In this document: positions 37,588 to 46,704 of the stretch, one piece after another
Layout of the letters: each line of letters begins with the position of its first letter
How positions within the stretch are numbered: position 1 is the stretch's first letter
Assembly (NCBI RefSeq): GCF_026427775.1
Contig: NZ_CP044532.1
Location: 2,294,001 to 2,358,000 of the forward strand
DNA length: 64,000 nucleotides
Direction of reading: 5' to 3'
From: Arthrobacter sp. CDRTa11
GTDB lineage: Bacteria > Actinomycetota > Actinomycetes > Actinomycetales > Micrococcaceae
Notes under the pieces: generated by a model
The model's input: only the letters and a program-made list of their open reading frames with translations
Databases searched by the model: none
Told to the model about the DNA's origin: nothing
Program-made: the position numbers and the translations under genes

Positions 37588-38919
37588 ATGAGTGAGACAC
37601 TACAGACGGTGACGATAGAGCAACATGCCGTCCAAGAGCTGAGCAGGAAAGACGCCAACAAGGTCGCGTTGGGCGCGTTGATCGGCTCCGCACTTGAGTA
37701 CTACGACTTCTTCCTGTTCAGTGCCGCAGCTGCGCTGGTGTTCAACGTTCAGTACTTCACGAGCGGCGACCCCACTGCGGCGACTTTGGCCTCTTTCGCC
37801 ACCTTTGGGGTTGGCGTTGCCGCCAGACCCCTCGGCGGCATCATTTTCGGGAGCATGGGCGACCGGATCGGACGCCGCAAGACGCTGATGATCACCATTG
37901 TCGGTATTGGCATAATTACAGGCCTTATCGGCATGCTGCCGACTTACGCCGCAATCGGTATCGCCGCCCCGATCCTGCTTGTGTTGTTGCGGGTAATACA
38001 GGGCCTCTTCGTCGGTGGGGAATGGTCAGGCGCCCTAACCTTGGTGGTGGAAAACTCCCCGCTGCACCTTCGCGCCCGATACGCCGTGATTCCACTGATT
38101 GGTGCGCCCATCGGGACGATACTTTCTTCCAGTGGATTCTTCCTGGTCACGTTCCTCCTCACTAAAGAGAACTTCGATGCGTGGGGCTGGCGCATTCCGT
38201 TCCTCATCTCCTTGCCCTTGCTCCTCATCGCCATCTATATCCGTAGCAAGCTCGAAGAGTCACCCGTGTTCCGTCAAATCGAAGCAGCCGGCGAAATTGA
38301 ACAGACCCCAGTCCGCACCACTTTCAAGTACGCTTGGCGGCAGCTCCTGATCGGTATGGCCTCCTGCCTGCTAGGCATGGGCGGCTTTTATCTCGTCACC
38401 ACGTTCTGCGTCTGGTACGGAGTCAACGTCCTCAAATACCCCTCATCCCTGATGCTGCTTGGCACCATTGCCGCTGCGGTGGCAGAGATCTTTGTGATTG
38501 TCTGGAGTGGACGCCTCGGCGCCAAGTACGGTTCAAGCCGGGTCATACTGTGGGGCGGTATCGCCTCCGCTGTTGTTGCCGTTCCGGCGTTCCTGCTCCT
38601 CACCTCCGGCAACCACGTCCTCGTCGTCATCGCCATGGTTCTTGCGGTATCGACTCTATCCTTCCCCTACGCCGGCACCGGCGCGGTTCTGACCGGCCTG
38701 TTTGAAGCCAAGACCCGCTTCACGGGTGTCGCTGTTGCAAACAACACCTCGGCCATGGTGGCAGGCTTTGTCCCGCTGATTGTCACTGGCGTAGTTGCAG
38801 CCGCGGGGAACCACTGGTGGCCCGCCGCCGCGATGCTGGCACTGATCTCGATCATCACCGCCTCGGCCGGTGCAATCGCGCCCCGTTTCAGCGTGAACCT
38901 GCCCGGTTTCAAGCACTAG
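37588..38919 (+). CDS. MHS-family MFS transporter
   Basis: A 443-residue 12-TM proton symporter: ALEYYDFFLFSAAAALVFN in segment 1, loop motif FGSMGDRIGRRKTL, and RVIQGLFVGGEWSGALTLVVEN in segments 4-5. MHS members import organic acids, betaines and aromatic acids. The ATG at 37588 has GGAG nine bases upstream; the open frame extending to 37351 runs into the divergent regulator and is rejected. It is the first gene of a rightward set (amidohydrolase, mycothiol-type enzyme, gabT, gabD) and divergent from the PucR-type regulator, so it most likely imports that pathway's substrate. It is only distantly similar to the MHS protein at 2080-3429. Confidence 0.92.
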   Translation: MSETLQTVTIEQHAVQELSRKDANKVALGALIGSALEYYDFFLFSAAAALVFNVQYFTSGDPTAATLASFATFGVGVAARPLGGIIFGSMGDRIGRRKTLMITIVGIGIITGLIGMLPTYAAIGIAAPILLVLLRVIQGLFVGGEWSGALTLVVENSPLHLRARYAVIPLIGAPIGTILSSSGFFLVTFLLTKENFDAWGWRIPFLISLPLLLIAIYIRSKLEESPVFRQIEAAGEIEQTPVRTTFKYAWRQLLIGMASCLLGMGGFYLVTTFCVWYGVNVLKYPSSLMLLGTIAAAVAEIFVIVWSGRLGAKYGSSRVILWGGIASAVVAVPAFLLLTSGNHVLVVIAMVLAVSTLSFPYAGTGAVLTGLFEAKTRFTGVAVANNTSAMVAGFVPLIVTGVVAAAGNHWWPAAAMLALISIITASAGAIAPRFSVNLPGFKH

Positions 38920-39119
38920 CGAAAAATGGGCCTTAGGCAATCCGGCCTCGGTTGCCCATCCCTAAGCTGACCGGGCCCCGGTCGTCGCGCAGGCAATTAC
39001 CCTGACCAACCCTTCGACTGGGCCCGTCCAATGCTGGCAAGTCCAAGCCAACAGTCATCTAAAAACGGTCGCTCTCATCGCTGAAAGGATGGGCTTGGAC
39101 CCCAGAAAGGAACTTCACA

Positions 39120-40811
39120 ATGAAACTCGACCTGCTTGTCCGGGCGAACGAGATTCTCACCATGGACCCCGACAGGCCCATTGCGACAGCTGTCGGAGTC
39201 ATCAGCGAACGTATCGTTGGCTTTGATGAAGAAGTCACAGATATGGAGGCGGAGCGGACCCTTGACTTCGATGATGCGTGCATCACCCCCGGTCTTATCG
39301 ATGCACATTGCCACACAACGTGGTGGGGTCTCGGCCTCGATGCGGTGGATCTAAGTGGGTGCAGAGGACTCGAAGAGGTTTACGCCAAGATCGAGGCCGA
39401 AGCAGAGCGCCTGTCCGGTGATGACGATGCCTGGGTACACGGTACCGGATTCAACCAAGCCCATCATGGGGGACGCTTCCCGGACATCGGGCGTATCGAT
39501 GAAATAACTGGAAATCGTCCGCTTTACCTTCGGCACGCTTCCGGCCATTCATCAATCACCAACAGCGCCACGCTGCACCTGATCGGGGCTTCACATTCGA
39601 CCGTCCAGGACCCGGCAGGCGGAATTGTGGTGCGAGACGACGAAGGAAAACCTACCGGTGTCTTGGAAGAAGCTGCACAGGGATTGGTGCAGGCACTGCT
39701 GCTGCCCTACTCAACCGAGAGAATCATTCGGGCCCTGGATGCTGCGACCGAGCGGTACGCGGCACAAGGGATAACCAGCTTTACCGAAGCCGGCATTGGC
39801 GGAGGGTGGATCGGCCACAGCCCAGTCGAGGTCGCGGCTTACCAGGCCGCTGCCGAGAGCGGGCACCTTCATGCACGCGCCCAGCTGATGCCTTCCATGG
39901 ACGCGCTGCAACCTTTAACGGGGCATCCTGCCGATTTCCATCATCAAGGAACAGGTCTTGGACTTGGCCTGGGGATCCGTTACGGGTTCGGTGACGATTA
40001 CGTCCGGTTCGGACACGTAAAAGTCTTCCTTGACGGGTCTCTTTTGGGCGCAACCGCTGCAGTGACCGAATCCTTCTGCGGACACGATCACAACACCGGG
40101 TACCTTTTGGACGAACCAGAAACCTACCGGGAGCGCGCATTGTGTGCCTACCGTGCCGGATGGCCATTGGCGCTGCACGCCATTGGCGATGTCGCCATTG
40201 ACCTGGCGATGGACCTCATCGAGGAGGCACAGGATAGGTACGGCCGCGGTGAGGCGCCCTGCCGCATTGAGCATTTTGGTATCGCCCGCCCGGACCAAGT
40301 CGAACGAGCCGGAATCCTTGGCATCGCAGTGGCCCCTCAAGCAGGATTCATTGGTCCCTTAGGCGATCAGATTGCCACTTTGGTTGGGCCTGAACGGGAA
40401 TCCTGGCTGTACAGGGGCCGGTCCGTTATCGACGCAGGTGCCCTTCTTGCAGGGTCTTCTGACCTGCCGGTAGCAGATAACAACCTGCGCAGGGGCATGC
40501 AGTCAGCCGTTGACCGGCGGACCGACAAAGGCTTGCCCTTCGCCGCAGGAGAGGCCATCACACCTGAGGAAGCGCTCCGAACGCACACAGAGTGGGCTGC
40601 CCGCGCCACCGGTCAATTCCGAGACAAGGGAACGCTCGAACGCGGCAAACTCGCTGATTTCACGGTGTTCTCGGAATCGCCCCTGATTGCCCGCAACATC
40701 GCCCAGATCGACATCGTGGCCACGATACTTGGCGGCCGGCTGAGCTATGACGCAAGAGAAGCTCATAGGAACTCCACACCAGAGTTGCAGCTCCTGTCGG
40801 GCACCAGCTGA
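39120..40811 (+). CDS. Amidohydrolase family 3 (YtcJ-like) metal-dependent hydrolase
   Basis: A 563-residue amidohydrolase. The N-terminal beta-sandwich (DLLVRANEILTMDPDRPIATAVGV) leads to TPGLIDAHCHTTWW, where the His-x-His metal motif is His-Cys-His: DAHCHT matches the family's D(A/S)H.H. Further motifs: ALHAIGDVAIDLAMD, CRIEHFGIA with metal/substrate His, and SSDLPV with the catalytic Asp. YtcJ-like enzymes hydrolyse C-N bonds in amides or imides. An AAAGGAAC site lies 6-12 bases upstream. A 200-base gap separates it from the transporter. With GABA aminotransferase downstream, it may open an amide or lactam to an amino acid; the substrate is inferred. Confidence 0.88.
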   Translation: MKLDLLVRANEILTMDPDRPIATAVGVISERIVGFDEEVTDMEAERTLDFDDACITPGLIDAHCHTTWWGLGLDAVDLSGCRGLEEVYAKIEAEAERLSGDDDAWVHGTGFNQAHHGGRFPDIGRIDEITGNRPLYLRHASGHSSITNSATLHLIGASHSTVQDPAGGIVVRDDEGKPTGVLEEAAQGLVQALLLPYSTERIIRALDAATERYAAQGITSFTEAGIGGGWIGHSPVEVAAYQAAAESGHLHARAQLMPSMDALQPLTGHPADFHHQGTGLGLGLGIRYGFGDDYVRFGHVKVFLDGSLLGATAAVTESFCGHDHNTGYLLDEPETYRERALCAYRAGWPLALHAIGDVAIDLAMDLIEEAQDRYGRGEAPCRIEHFGIARPDQVERAGILGIAVAPQAGFIGPLGDQIATLVGPERESWLYRGRSVIDAGALLAGSSDLPVADNNLRRGMQSAVDRRTDKGLPFAAGEAITPEEALRTHTEWAARATGQFRDKGTLERGKLADFTVFSESPLIARNIAQIDIVATILGGRLSYDAREAHRNSTPELQLLSGTS

Positions 40812-40858
40812 CGATCGAACATCCCAACCCAAACGCACACAACAAAGAGGATCTAACG

Positions 40859-41662
40859 GTGCACAAAGTAAGTAATTTAACGCGTTCGCTATCGGATGCA
40901 GACCCGCTCGAAGGGCCCGCACCGACGATCGCCGCGGATCTCGCCCTCGCCGGCGGGGGACAGGTGAGCTTTGACCGGCTGGTCCGCGATCTGGACCCCG
41001 AGAACCTTCAGGGCGAATCGCTCCTTCGCGGATGGACCCGAGCACACGTCATTGCGCACATCGGCTACAACGCCCGAGCACTTGCCCGGCTGGTCCAGTG
41101 GGCGCGGACAGGTATCGAGAATCCGATGTACAAGTCGGCTGAGTCACGGGCGGATGAGATCGACCTCGGATCGGCACTCTCCCATACGGGTCTGATCCGC
41201 CTCTCATCGCAGGAGGCTGCACTGCTCGAAGAAGCATGGACGAATCTGCCGGAGGATCGCTGGGCTTACAAGGTAAAGAACGCGCAGGGGCGCATGATTG
41301 CCATCTCCGAGACCATTTGGATGCGGGCCCGCGAACTATGGCTGCATGCCATCGATCTCAACAACGGGGCAACCGTCCAGGACATTCCACGGCCAGCCGC
41401 AGCCCGCATTGTGCAGGATGTTCTTACTACCTGGGAGGGTCGGGACGGCCATTACGTACGCTCTGTTGCAACAGACGCTCACGTGAACTTTCAGCCTGCT
41501 GGTGAAGGACCAAGCGAACCGGCAAGCGGCATTCTGACAGTCTCCGGCACACTGACGGACCTCCTGACCTGGGCCACCGGACGTGGCCACCATGGCGTGG
41601 TGGAGATCAATGAAGATGGGCGTGAGATCGGCCCCGCGCCGGCGGCGCACCGCTGGATCTAG
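40859..41662 (+). CDS. Maleylpyruvate isomerase family, mycothiol-dependent type
   Basis: A 267-residue protein of the DinB-related mycothiol-dependent maleylpyruvate isomerase family. Metal ligands are suggested by GWTRAHVIAHIGYNARALARLVQWA (first His in HVIAHIG) and the second-helix pattern MRARELWLHAIDL, with the conserved Glu and His. ENPMYKSAESRADEID is also typical. The GTG start at 40859 is 47 bases after the amidohydrolase. Mycothiol is found only in actinobacteria, a strong taxonomic clue. Family members isomerise maleylpyruvate or conjugate mycothiol to other substrates. Its place between an amidohydrolase and gabT does not fit gentisate breakdown, so another reaction is likely. Confidence 0.85.
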   Translation: MHKVSNLTRSLSDADPLEGPAPTIAADLALAGGGQVSFDRLVRDLDPENLQGESLLRGWTRAHVIAHIGYNARALARLVQWARTGIENPMYKSAESRADEIDLGSALSHTGLIRLSSQEAALLEEAWTNLPEDRWAYKVKNAQGRMIAISETIWMRARELWLHAIDLNNGATVQDIPRPAAARIVQDVLTTWEGRDGHYVRSVATDAHVNFQPAGEGPSEPASGILTVSGTLTDLLTWATGRGHHGVVEINEDGREIGPAPAAHRWI

Positions 41663-41842
41663 TCACCACTGCCGAAGAAGCCCAACAGAGACTGCTCTCC
41701 GGATCAGGAACACCGCACGTGCGGGCATTCGGTGTGCATTGGCTGAAGCATCTGTCTCGTCCAGCCGGAAATTCCGCAGACGCCCCATGCCTCTAGGCAA
41801 TGAACAAGTCTCCTCGACGACTCTTGAAAGAAGAGGTCAACC

Positions 41843-43189
41843 ATGTCAGCTCCAACAATAATAGGCGGCCCCACTCTCCCACAGGTGCGGAAGCTCGTGA
41901 GCACTATCCCCGGCCCGAAATCGCAGGAACTGCTGGCCCGCAAGGAAGCGGCCGTCGCAACAGGTACTGGTGGAGTGCTCCCTATTTCAGTTGTAGCCGC
42001 TGGAGGAGGGGTGCTGATCGACGCAGACGGCAACTCCTTTATTGACCTCGGTTCCGGCATTGCCGTGACCGGTGTAGGAAATTCAGCTCCAGCTGTGGTG
42101 CGAGCGGTGCAGCAACAGGTCGAGCAGTTCACGCACAGTTGTTTCACCATCGTCCCCTATGACGGCTACGTCAAAGTCGCCGAGAAGCTCAACGCCATTA
42201 CCCCTGGTGATCATGAAAAGCGCTCGGCGCTCTTCAGCACTGGTGCTGAAGCCCTTGAGAATGCGGTCAAAATCGCTCGCCACTACACCGGTAGGCAGGC
42301 GGTAGTTGTCTTTGACCACGCGTTTCATGGGCGAACAAACCTCACCATGGGAATGACCGCAAAGAACATGCCCTATAAAAACGGGTTTGGCCCTTTCGCC
42401 CCCGAGATCTACCGGGTTCCCGCTTCCTATAGCTACCGAGACGGTCTCACGGGGTCTGAGGCCGGTGCACGATCGATACTTCAAATCGAGAAGCAAATTG
42501 GTGCCGAAAATGTCGCTGCCGTCATCATCGAACCCATTCAGGGTGAAGGCGGCTTCATCGCCCCTGCGGACGGTTTTCTACCGGCCCTACAGGAATGGAC
42601 ATCCCAAAACGGGGTCATCTTCATCCTGGACGAAGTGCAGACCGGCTTTGCCCGTACCGGTGACATGTTCGCTGCGAACCATGAGGGCATAGTCCCGGAC
42701 TTGATGACGTTCGGCAAGGGACTGGCCGGTGGACTCCCTCTTTCAGCAGTCACTGGCCGTAAGGACATCATGAACTCCGCCGTGGAGGGCGGGCTTGGGG
42801 GTACCTATGCAGGGAACCCCATCGCTTGTGCTGCCGCCGTGGCAACGATCGAAATCTATGAGCAGGAAAACCTGGCGGAACGTGCACGGGAAATTGGTGC
42901 CATCATCACCGATTTCTTCGCTGGTCTCGGTGAGGACGATGACCGTATCGGCGATATCCGCGGCCGCGGGGCCATGATGGGCATCGAGTTCGTCGAAGCT
43001 GGCACTCAGAGACCGGCCGCTGCGCTCACCTCTGCGATCGCGAAGAAGGCAGGCCAGGACGGCGTGCTGGTACTCACGTGCGGCACGTATGGCAATGTGC
43101 TCCGGTTCCTGCCGCCGTTGTCCATATCAAACGACTTGTTGCGCGAGGGCCTTCAGGTCGTGGCGAATGCCCTCCAAGCAAATGCCTGA
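41843..43189 (+). CDS. gabT: 4-aminobutyrate aminotransferase
   Basis: A 448-residue class III PLP aminotransferase of the GABA/ornithine branch: SGIAVTGVGNSAPAVVRAV, NAVKIARHYTGRQAVVVFDHAFHGRT (split here) and IIEPIQGEGGF. ILDEVQTGFARTG carries the PLP-binding Asp, and the PLP-binding Lys is in TFGKGLAGG near residue 293. It moves the amino group of GABA to 2-oxoglutarate, giving succinate semialdehyde. It is followed 39 bases later by gabD, the next enzyme. A gap of 180 bases precedes it, with AAAGAAGAGG upstream of the ATG. The first ~25 residues are variable. The call is secure as a GabT-type enzyme; 5-aminovalerate or beta-alanine are possible alternative substrates. Confidence 0.92.
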   Translation: MSAPTIIGGPTLPQVRKLVSTIPGPKSQELLARKEAAVATGTGGVLPISVVAAGGGVLIDADGNSFIDLGSGIAVTGVGNSAPAVVRAVQQQVEQFTHSCFTIVPYDGYVKVAEKLNAITPGDHEKRSALFSTGAEALENAVKIARHYTGRQAVVVFDHAFHGRTNLTMGMTAKNMPYKNGFGPFAPEIYRVPASYSYRDGLTGSEAGARSILQIEKQIGAENVAAVIIEPIQGEGGFIAPADGFLPALQEWTSQNGVIFILDEVQTGFARTGDMFAANHEGIVPDLMTFGKGLAGGLPLSAVTGRKDIMNSAVEGGLGGTYAGNPIACAAAVATIEIYEQENLAERAREIGAIITDFFAGLGEDDDRIGDIRGRGAMMGIEFVEAGTQRPAAALTSAIAKKAGQDGVLVLTCGTYGNVLRFLPPLSISNDLLREGLQVVANALQANA

Positions 43190-43228
43190 ACCACAGCAAA
43201 CCAACTTCACGTACTTAGAAGGACAGAA

Positions 43229-44695
43229 ATGACTTTAAAGCCCCACGAGCAAGAACTGATCAACCGGGTGCAAACCGGTCTTGGCATCGGAGGGACGTGG
43301 CAGCCCTCTTCGGCGGGCGCGACATTCGACGTGCAAGACCCCGCAACCGGGGAAATCATCAAAACGATCGCCGACGCGACAGTCGACGACGCCCTCAGGG
43401 CGCTCGAAGCTGCCGTAACCGCACAGGAGGCATGGGCTGAGACCTCTACGCGCGAACGCTCAAACATCCTCCGCCGAGCCTTCGACCTTCTGATGCAACG
43501 CCACGAGGACTTTGCACTGCTCATAAGCATCGAAATGGGCAAGCCGATCTCCGAAGCCCGCGCCGAAGTGACCTATGGAGGCGAGTTCCTGCGCTGGTTC
43601 TCGGAAGAGGCCGTCCGTGTCCGCGGCGACTATCGCCCTACTCCGGAGGGCGCTGGCAACATCGTCGTATCGCACCTCCCGGTCGGACCCACCTATTTCA
43701 TCACGCCCTGGAACTTCCCATTGGCCATGGCAACCCGCAAGATAGCCCCCGCCCTGGCGGCCGGCTGCACAGTTGTCATCAAACCCGCCGAACTGACTCC
43801 GCTAACGACCATCTTCTTGGTACAACTGCTCGAAGAAGCGGGCCTGCCTGCGGGAGTTGTAAATGTGGTTCCGACCACATCGTCGGCGGACCAGTCCAGC
43901 GCGCTGTTAAAGGATTCCCGCCTCAGAAAACTCAGCTTCACCGGTTCGACCCCTGTGGGTGTGAAACTCCTTGAAGCCGCAGCCCAAAATGTACTGCGAA
44001 CGTCAATGGAGCTGGGTGGAAACGCCCCGTTCATCATCTTCGAGGATGCAGATGTGGATCGAGCCGTTGAAGGCGTCCTGCTAGCGAAGTTCCGCAATAT
44101 CGGCCAGGCATGCACGGCGGCGAACCGCATCATTGTCCATGAATCCATCGCAGATGCTTTTGCTCAACGCGTAAGCGACCGAGTGGCGCAAATGAAGATC
44201 GGCAGGGGAGCTGAGGAAACTACCGACATCGGCGCTTTGGTCGACGGCCGTGCGGTCGCAAAGGCTGAGCGCCTGGTTGCTGACGCCGTAGCGACCGGCG
44301 CAACAGTCCTCACTGGAGGTAAGTCCATTGAAGGTCCGGGCAACTACTTTCAGCCAACGGTCCTGGACCGGCTCAGTCCCCACTCAGCTCTGATGTCTGA
44401 AGAAATCTTTGGACCTGTCCTTGGCATCATCCGATTCACCACCGAAGAGGAAGCAGTCAAAATCGCCAATGACACAGACTACGGACTTGTCAGCTACGTG
44501 TTCACCGAGAACGTTCATCGCGGACAGCGCATGATTGAGAAACTGCAGACGGGAATGATGGGCTTGAACACCGGCCTCATCTCCAACGCCGCCGCACCCT
44601 TTGGCGGTATAAAGCAATCCGGAATTGGCCGGGAAGGCGGATTCGAGGGCATCAGCGAGTTCCTGTCGACCAAATACACCCTCATTCCGCGCTGA
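43229..44695 (+). CDS. gabD: NAD(P)-dependent succinate-semialdehyde dehydrogenase
   Basis: A 488-residue ALDH of the GabD subgroup: VQDPATGEIIKTIADATVDD, FITPWNFPLAMATRKIAPALAAGCTVVIKPAELTPLTT (split over the cofactor region), ELGGNAPFIIFEDADVDRAV with the base Glu, and NIGQACTAANRIIVHE with the catalytic Cys. The C-terminal GGIKQSGIGREGGFEGISEFL is the GabD signature. It oxidises succinate semialdehyde to succinate. It starts 39 bases after gabT; an AGAAGGA site precedes the ATG. It ends before a strong hairpin (44757-44795), so gabTD closes the operon. NADP preference is suggested by IKPAELTPL, but not certain. Confidence 0.93.
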   Translation: MTLKPHEQELINRVQTGLGIGGTWQPSSAGATFDVQDPATGEIIKTIADATVDDALRALEAAVTAQEAWAETSTRERSNILRRAFDLLMQRHEDFALLISIEMGKPISEARAEVTYGGEFLRWFSEEAVRVRGDYRPTPEGAGNIVVSHLPVGPTYFITPWNFPLAMATRKIAPALAAGCTVVIKPAELTPLTTIFLVQLLEEAGLPAGVVNVVPTTSSADQSSALLKDSRLRKLSFTGSTPVGVKLLEAAAQNVLRTSMELGGNAPFIIFEDADVDRAVEGVLLAKFRNIGQACTAANRIIVHESIADAFAQRVSDRVAQMKIGRGAEETTDIGALVDGRAVAKAERLVADAVATGATVLTGGKSIEGPGNYFQPTVLDRLSPHSALMSEEIFGPVLGIIRFTTEEEAVKIANDTDYGLVSYVFTENVHRGQRMIEKLQTGMMGLNTGLISNAAAPFGGIKQSGIGREGGFEGISEFLSTKYTLIPR

Positions 44696-44756
44696 TAAAC
44701 GCAGCTGTACCGGTCCCACAGGACTCATCGATAGCCACTGAAACTGACTGAAAATT

Positions 44757-44795
44757 GAGGGCCTCCACGTTCCGCAGTGGAACGTGGAGGCCCTC
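44757..44795 (+). terminator. Strong hairpin after gabD
   Basis: Perfect 17-bp inverted repeat (arms 44757-44773 and 44779-44795, GAGGGCCTCCACGTTCC and its complement) with a 5-base loop, 62 bases beyond the gabD stop. There is no T-run but the stem is long. The truncated amidase starts 42 bases later. Confidence 0.8.
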
Positions 44796-44836
44796 GCCGA
44801 TTCTCTATCGAAACCATCGAGTGCAAAGAGGCAAGT

Positions 44837-45199
44837 ATGCGATCGTCCCAGGCATCACTGAAGAATCCCCATGGCGCGGGGTTCTTCGCCCATGTCGGGG
44901 TTTCCGAGCTGGCGGCCCGCATCCGGAATGGTCTGGTGTCGTCGGCGGAGTTGGTTGACATTGCACTGCAGGAGGCCCACCGATGGCAACCTTCGATCAA
45001 TGCGATCATCTCGCTCGACGGGGTCGGCGCCCGCGCCGCGGCGATGAGGGCAGGCACAGAGTTGGCCTCTGGTATCGATCGGGGCCCGTCCGCCGGTCAG
45101 CCAGGGTCCGGTGGGCTGGTTCCTGCTCCGGAGGGGGCCAGTTGCGTGCACCCGGCGTGCAATGGGGAGTGCTGTTCCTGGACGAGGCGTCAAATCTAG
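44837..45199 (+). pseudogene. Amidase N-terminal fragment, truncated
   Basis: About 90 residues of a normal amidase-signature N-terminus (VSELAARIRNGLVSSAELVDIAL, RWQPSINAIISLDGVGARAAAM, then RAGTELASGIDRGPSAGQP) end abruptly near 45104, just before the family's GVP..VKD block with the catalytic Lys. The remaining ~30 residues are unrelated and the frame stops at 45199. The whole catalytic Ser-cisSer-Lys core is missing, so the product is not an amidase. It starts at 44837 after an AAAGAGG site, following the gabTD terminator. An amidase here would have fitted the amide/GABA theme. The cut marks a recombination junction. Confidence 0.8.
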
Positions 45200-45264
45200 G
45201 GCATACCACGCCGACGGTCAACGCCTTAGCGAGGTTTTCGCTGCCATTGGATAGCGTGGATGCC

Positions 45265-46278
45265 ATGCGTGCCATCGATCTTGAAGCCAGAGTGATTTCC
45301 GCCGTTGATGAGATACGGTCCGGACAGTCGGTAGAGAACGATTTCATCGAATGCAAGAGGGACTGGCCTAAGGAAAACAAGGCGCGTCAGCTGGCCGGTA
45401 GCCTAAACCGCGCTGCAGGCGATCCTGTCGTCTACATCATCGGCATCGATGAAAAGGACGGTACGGTCCACGATGTAGCTGGGACTGACATCCTCGACTG
45501 GTGGGCGCAAATAACGAACAAGTTCGACCACACGCCTCCTGAGATGACACGTCACATTCACGTTCCTGTCGGTCCCAATGGAGAAAGTGTTGTAGCCGTT
45601 GCCATCGCTTCAGACCGTGCGCCGTATGTGGTCAAAACTGGTTCTGCTAACCCAAGCCTTGAGGTGCCCATGCGGGAAGGCACAGGAACTCGGAGCGCTC
45701 GACGCGATGAATTGCTCAGAATGTTGATACCGGTCACCAAGTTGCCCGAAGTGATCGCACTCCAGGGCTATCTTCGTGCCACATATCGACCGGAGATTCG
45801 GCGGGCTACCCCGCAAGGCCGCTCGGAGCACCAAGAAGAGGCGCTAGTTTGCAACGGCAGTCTTCGCGTCTTCATCGCCCATAACGGGCGTGAAACCGTA
45901 ACGCTACCGACGCACATCATGAGTGGCCAACTTTGGATTGGTGACGAGGCTTTCGCGACGAAAGTAGGGCCGCAGGTACTCGATAAAGACAAACAGCCGG
46001 ACCCTCTAGCCGCACCCATTACGACAAGGGAAGCCATCACAGTTACTACGTCGGGTGCTGTCACTTTGAGCTTCGCATCGAAAAACATCCCGCCACAGAA
46101 GCGTCGGATTCTTAAAAACAGTCCATCGCTGAAGTTGGATATCGATCTAGAGGTACTAGGCGGTGCTAGGCCTGTTCGACTAACTGTTGAAATGCGCCGG
46201 GAAGATGGTCGTTTGATCAAATCTGAGTATGAAGAAGCGCTCGGTAAGTGGGAAGTCGCGAACTCCGAAATTTCATGA
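45265..46278 (+). CDS. Schlafen-type AlbA_2 domain protein
   Basis: A 337-residue protein whose first ~150 residues are an AlbA_2 / Schlafen-like putative nucleic-acid-binding domain: ENDFIECKRDWPKENKARQLAGSLNRAAGDPVVYIIGIDEKDG (split in its typical ExKR-...-N-GG.hhhGhdd form), then VVAVAIASDRAPYVVKT and REGTGTRSARRDELLRM. The C-terminal ~190 residues are beta-rich, with no recognised domain. Such proteins occur as transcription-linked or defence-related genes next to mobile DNA. Start at ATG 45265; the open frame reaches upstream to 44983, but that part overlaps the truncated amidase and contains unrelated debris. It lies between a recombination junction and a toxin-antitoxin pair, with no obvious partner. 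Confidence 0.72.
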   Translation: MRAIDLEARVISAVDEIRSGQSVENDFIECKRDWPKENKARQLAGSLNRAAGDPVVYIIGIDEKDGTVHDVAGTDILDWWAQITNKFDHTPPEMTRHIHVPVGPNGESVVAVAIASDRAPYVVKTGSANPSLEVPMREGTGTRSARRDELLRMLIPVTKLPEVIALQGYLRATYRPEIRRATPQGRSEHQEEALVCNGSLRVFIAHNGRETVTLPTHIMSGQLWIGDEAFATKVGPQVLDKDKQPDPLAAPITTREAITVTTSGAVTLSFASKNIPPQKRRILKNSPSLKLDIDLEVLGGARPVRLTVEMRREDGRLIKSEYEEALGKWEVANSEIS

Positions 46279-46458
46279 GACATCCCGATGACCGCCACTC
46301 CATGGGTGAATCCTCTGTTGAATCGTGGGGCGTCGAGCCTCTGTGTTCTTTTGATTCTGTAAGTGACTTTTCGCTCAACCGAGAAACCTCAACGAACTTC
46401 GCTTGTACACATACCTGAGTCCTGACGAGCTTGACGTTGAAAGCTTTACAGTCCGAGC

Positions 46459-46704
46459 ATGACTGCGGATCAGTGGGCTGAACTGGCAAGAGAACTCATA
46501 CGAGCGGTTCAGGACGACGCCCCGAGCGCTACTGATTGGATCTCGGCCGTCACCACGGCTCTCGCGCTCCTCATCGCCGCAGCCGCAGGTGTAGTTGCCT
46601 TCTTTAAGCGTGAGGCTGTCGATCGCTCGACGGGCTGGTGTTTCATTCGTTGGTTTCGGACTGGAGCGTGGTGGCCGCGTCGAGGGCGTCGTCGACAACG
46701 ATGA
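46459..46704 (+). pseudogene. Truncated small membrane protein
   Basis: The first ~53 residues look genuine: a hydrophilic lead (MTADQWAELARELIRAVQDD), one strong membrane segment (AVTTALALLIAAAAGVVAFF) and a positive stop (KREAVDR). Beyond that the frame runs antisense through the 3' end of the nucleotidyltransferase gene (from 46643), giving a Trp/Arg-rich tail that is clearly not protein-like. It seems the original gene was cut when the toxin-antitoxin pair was inserted. It is 180 bases after the AlbA_2 gene in the same direction. The function of the original protein is unknown. Confidence 0.5.
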
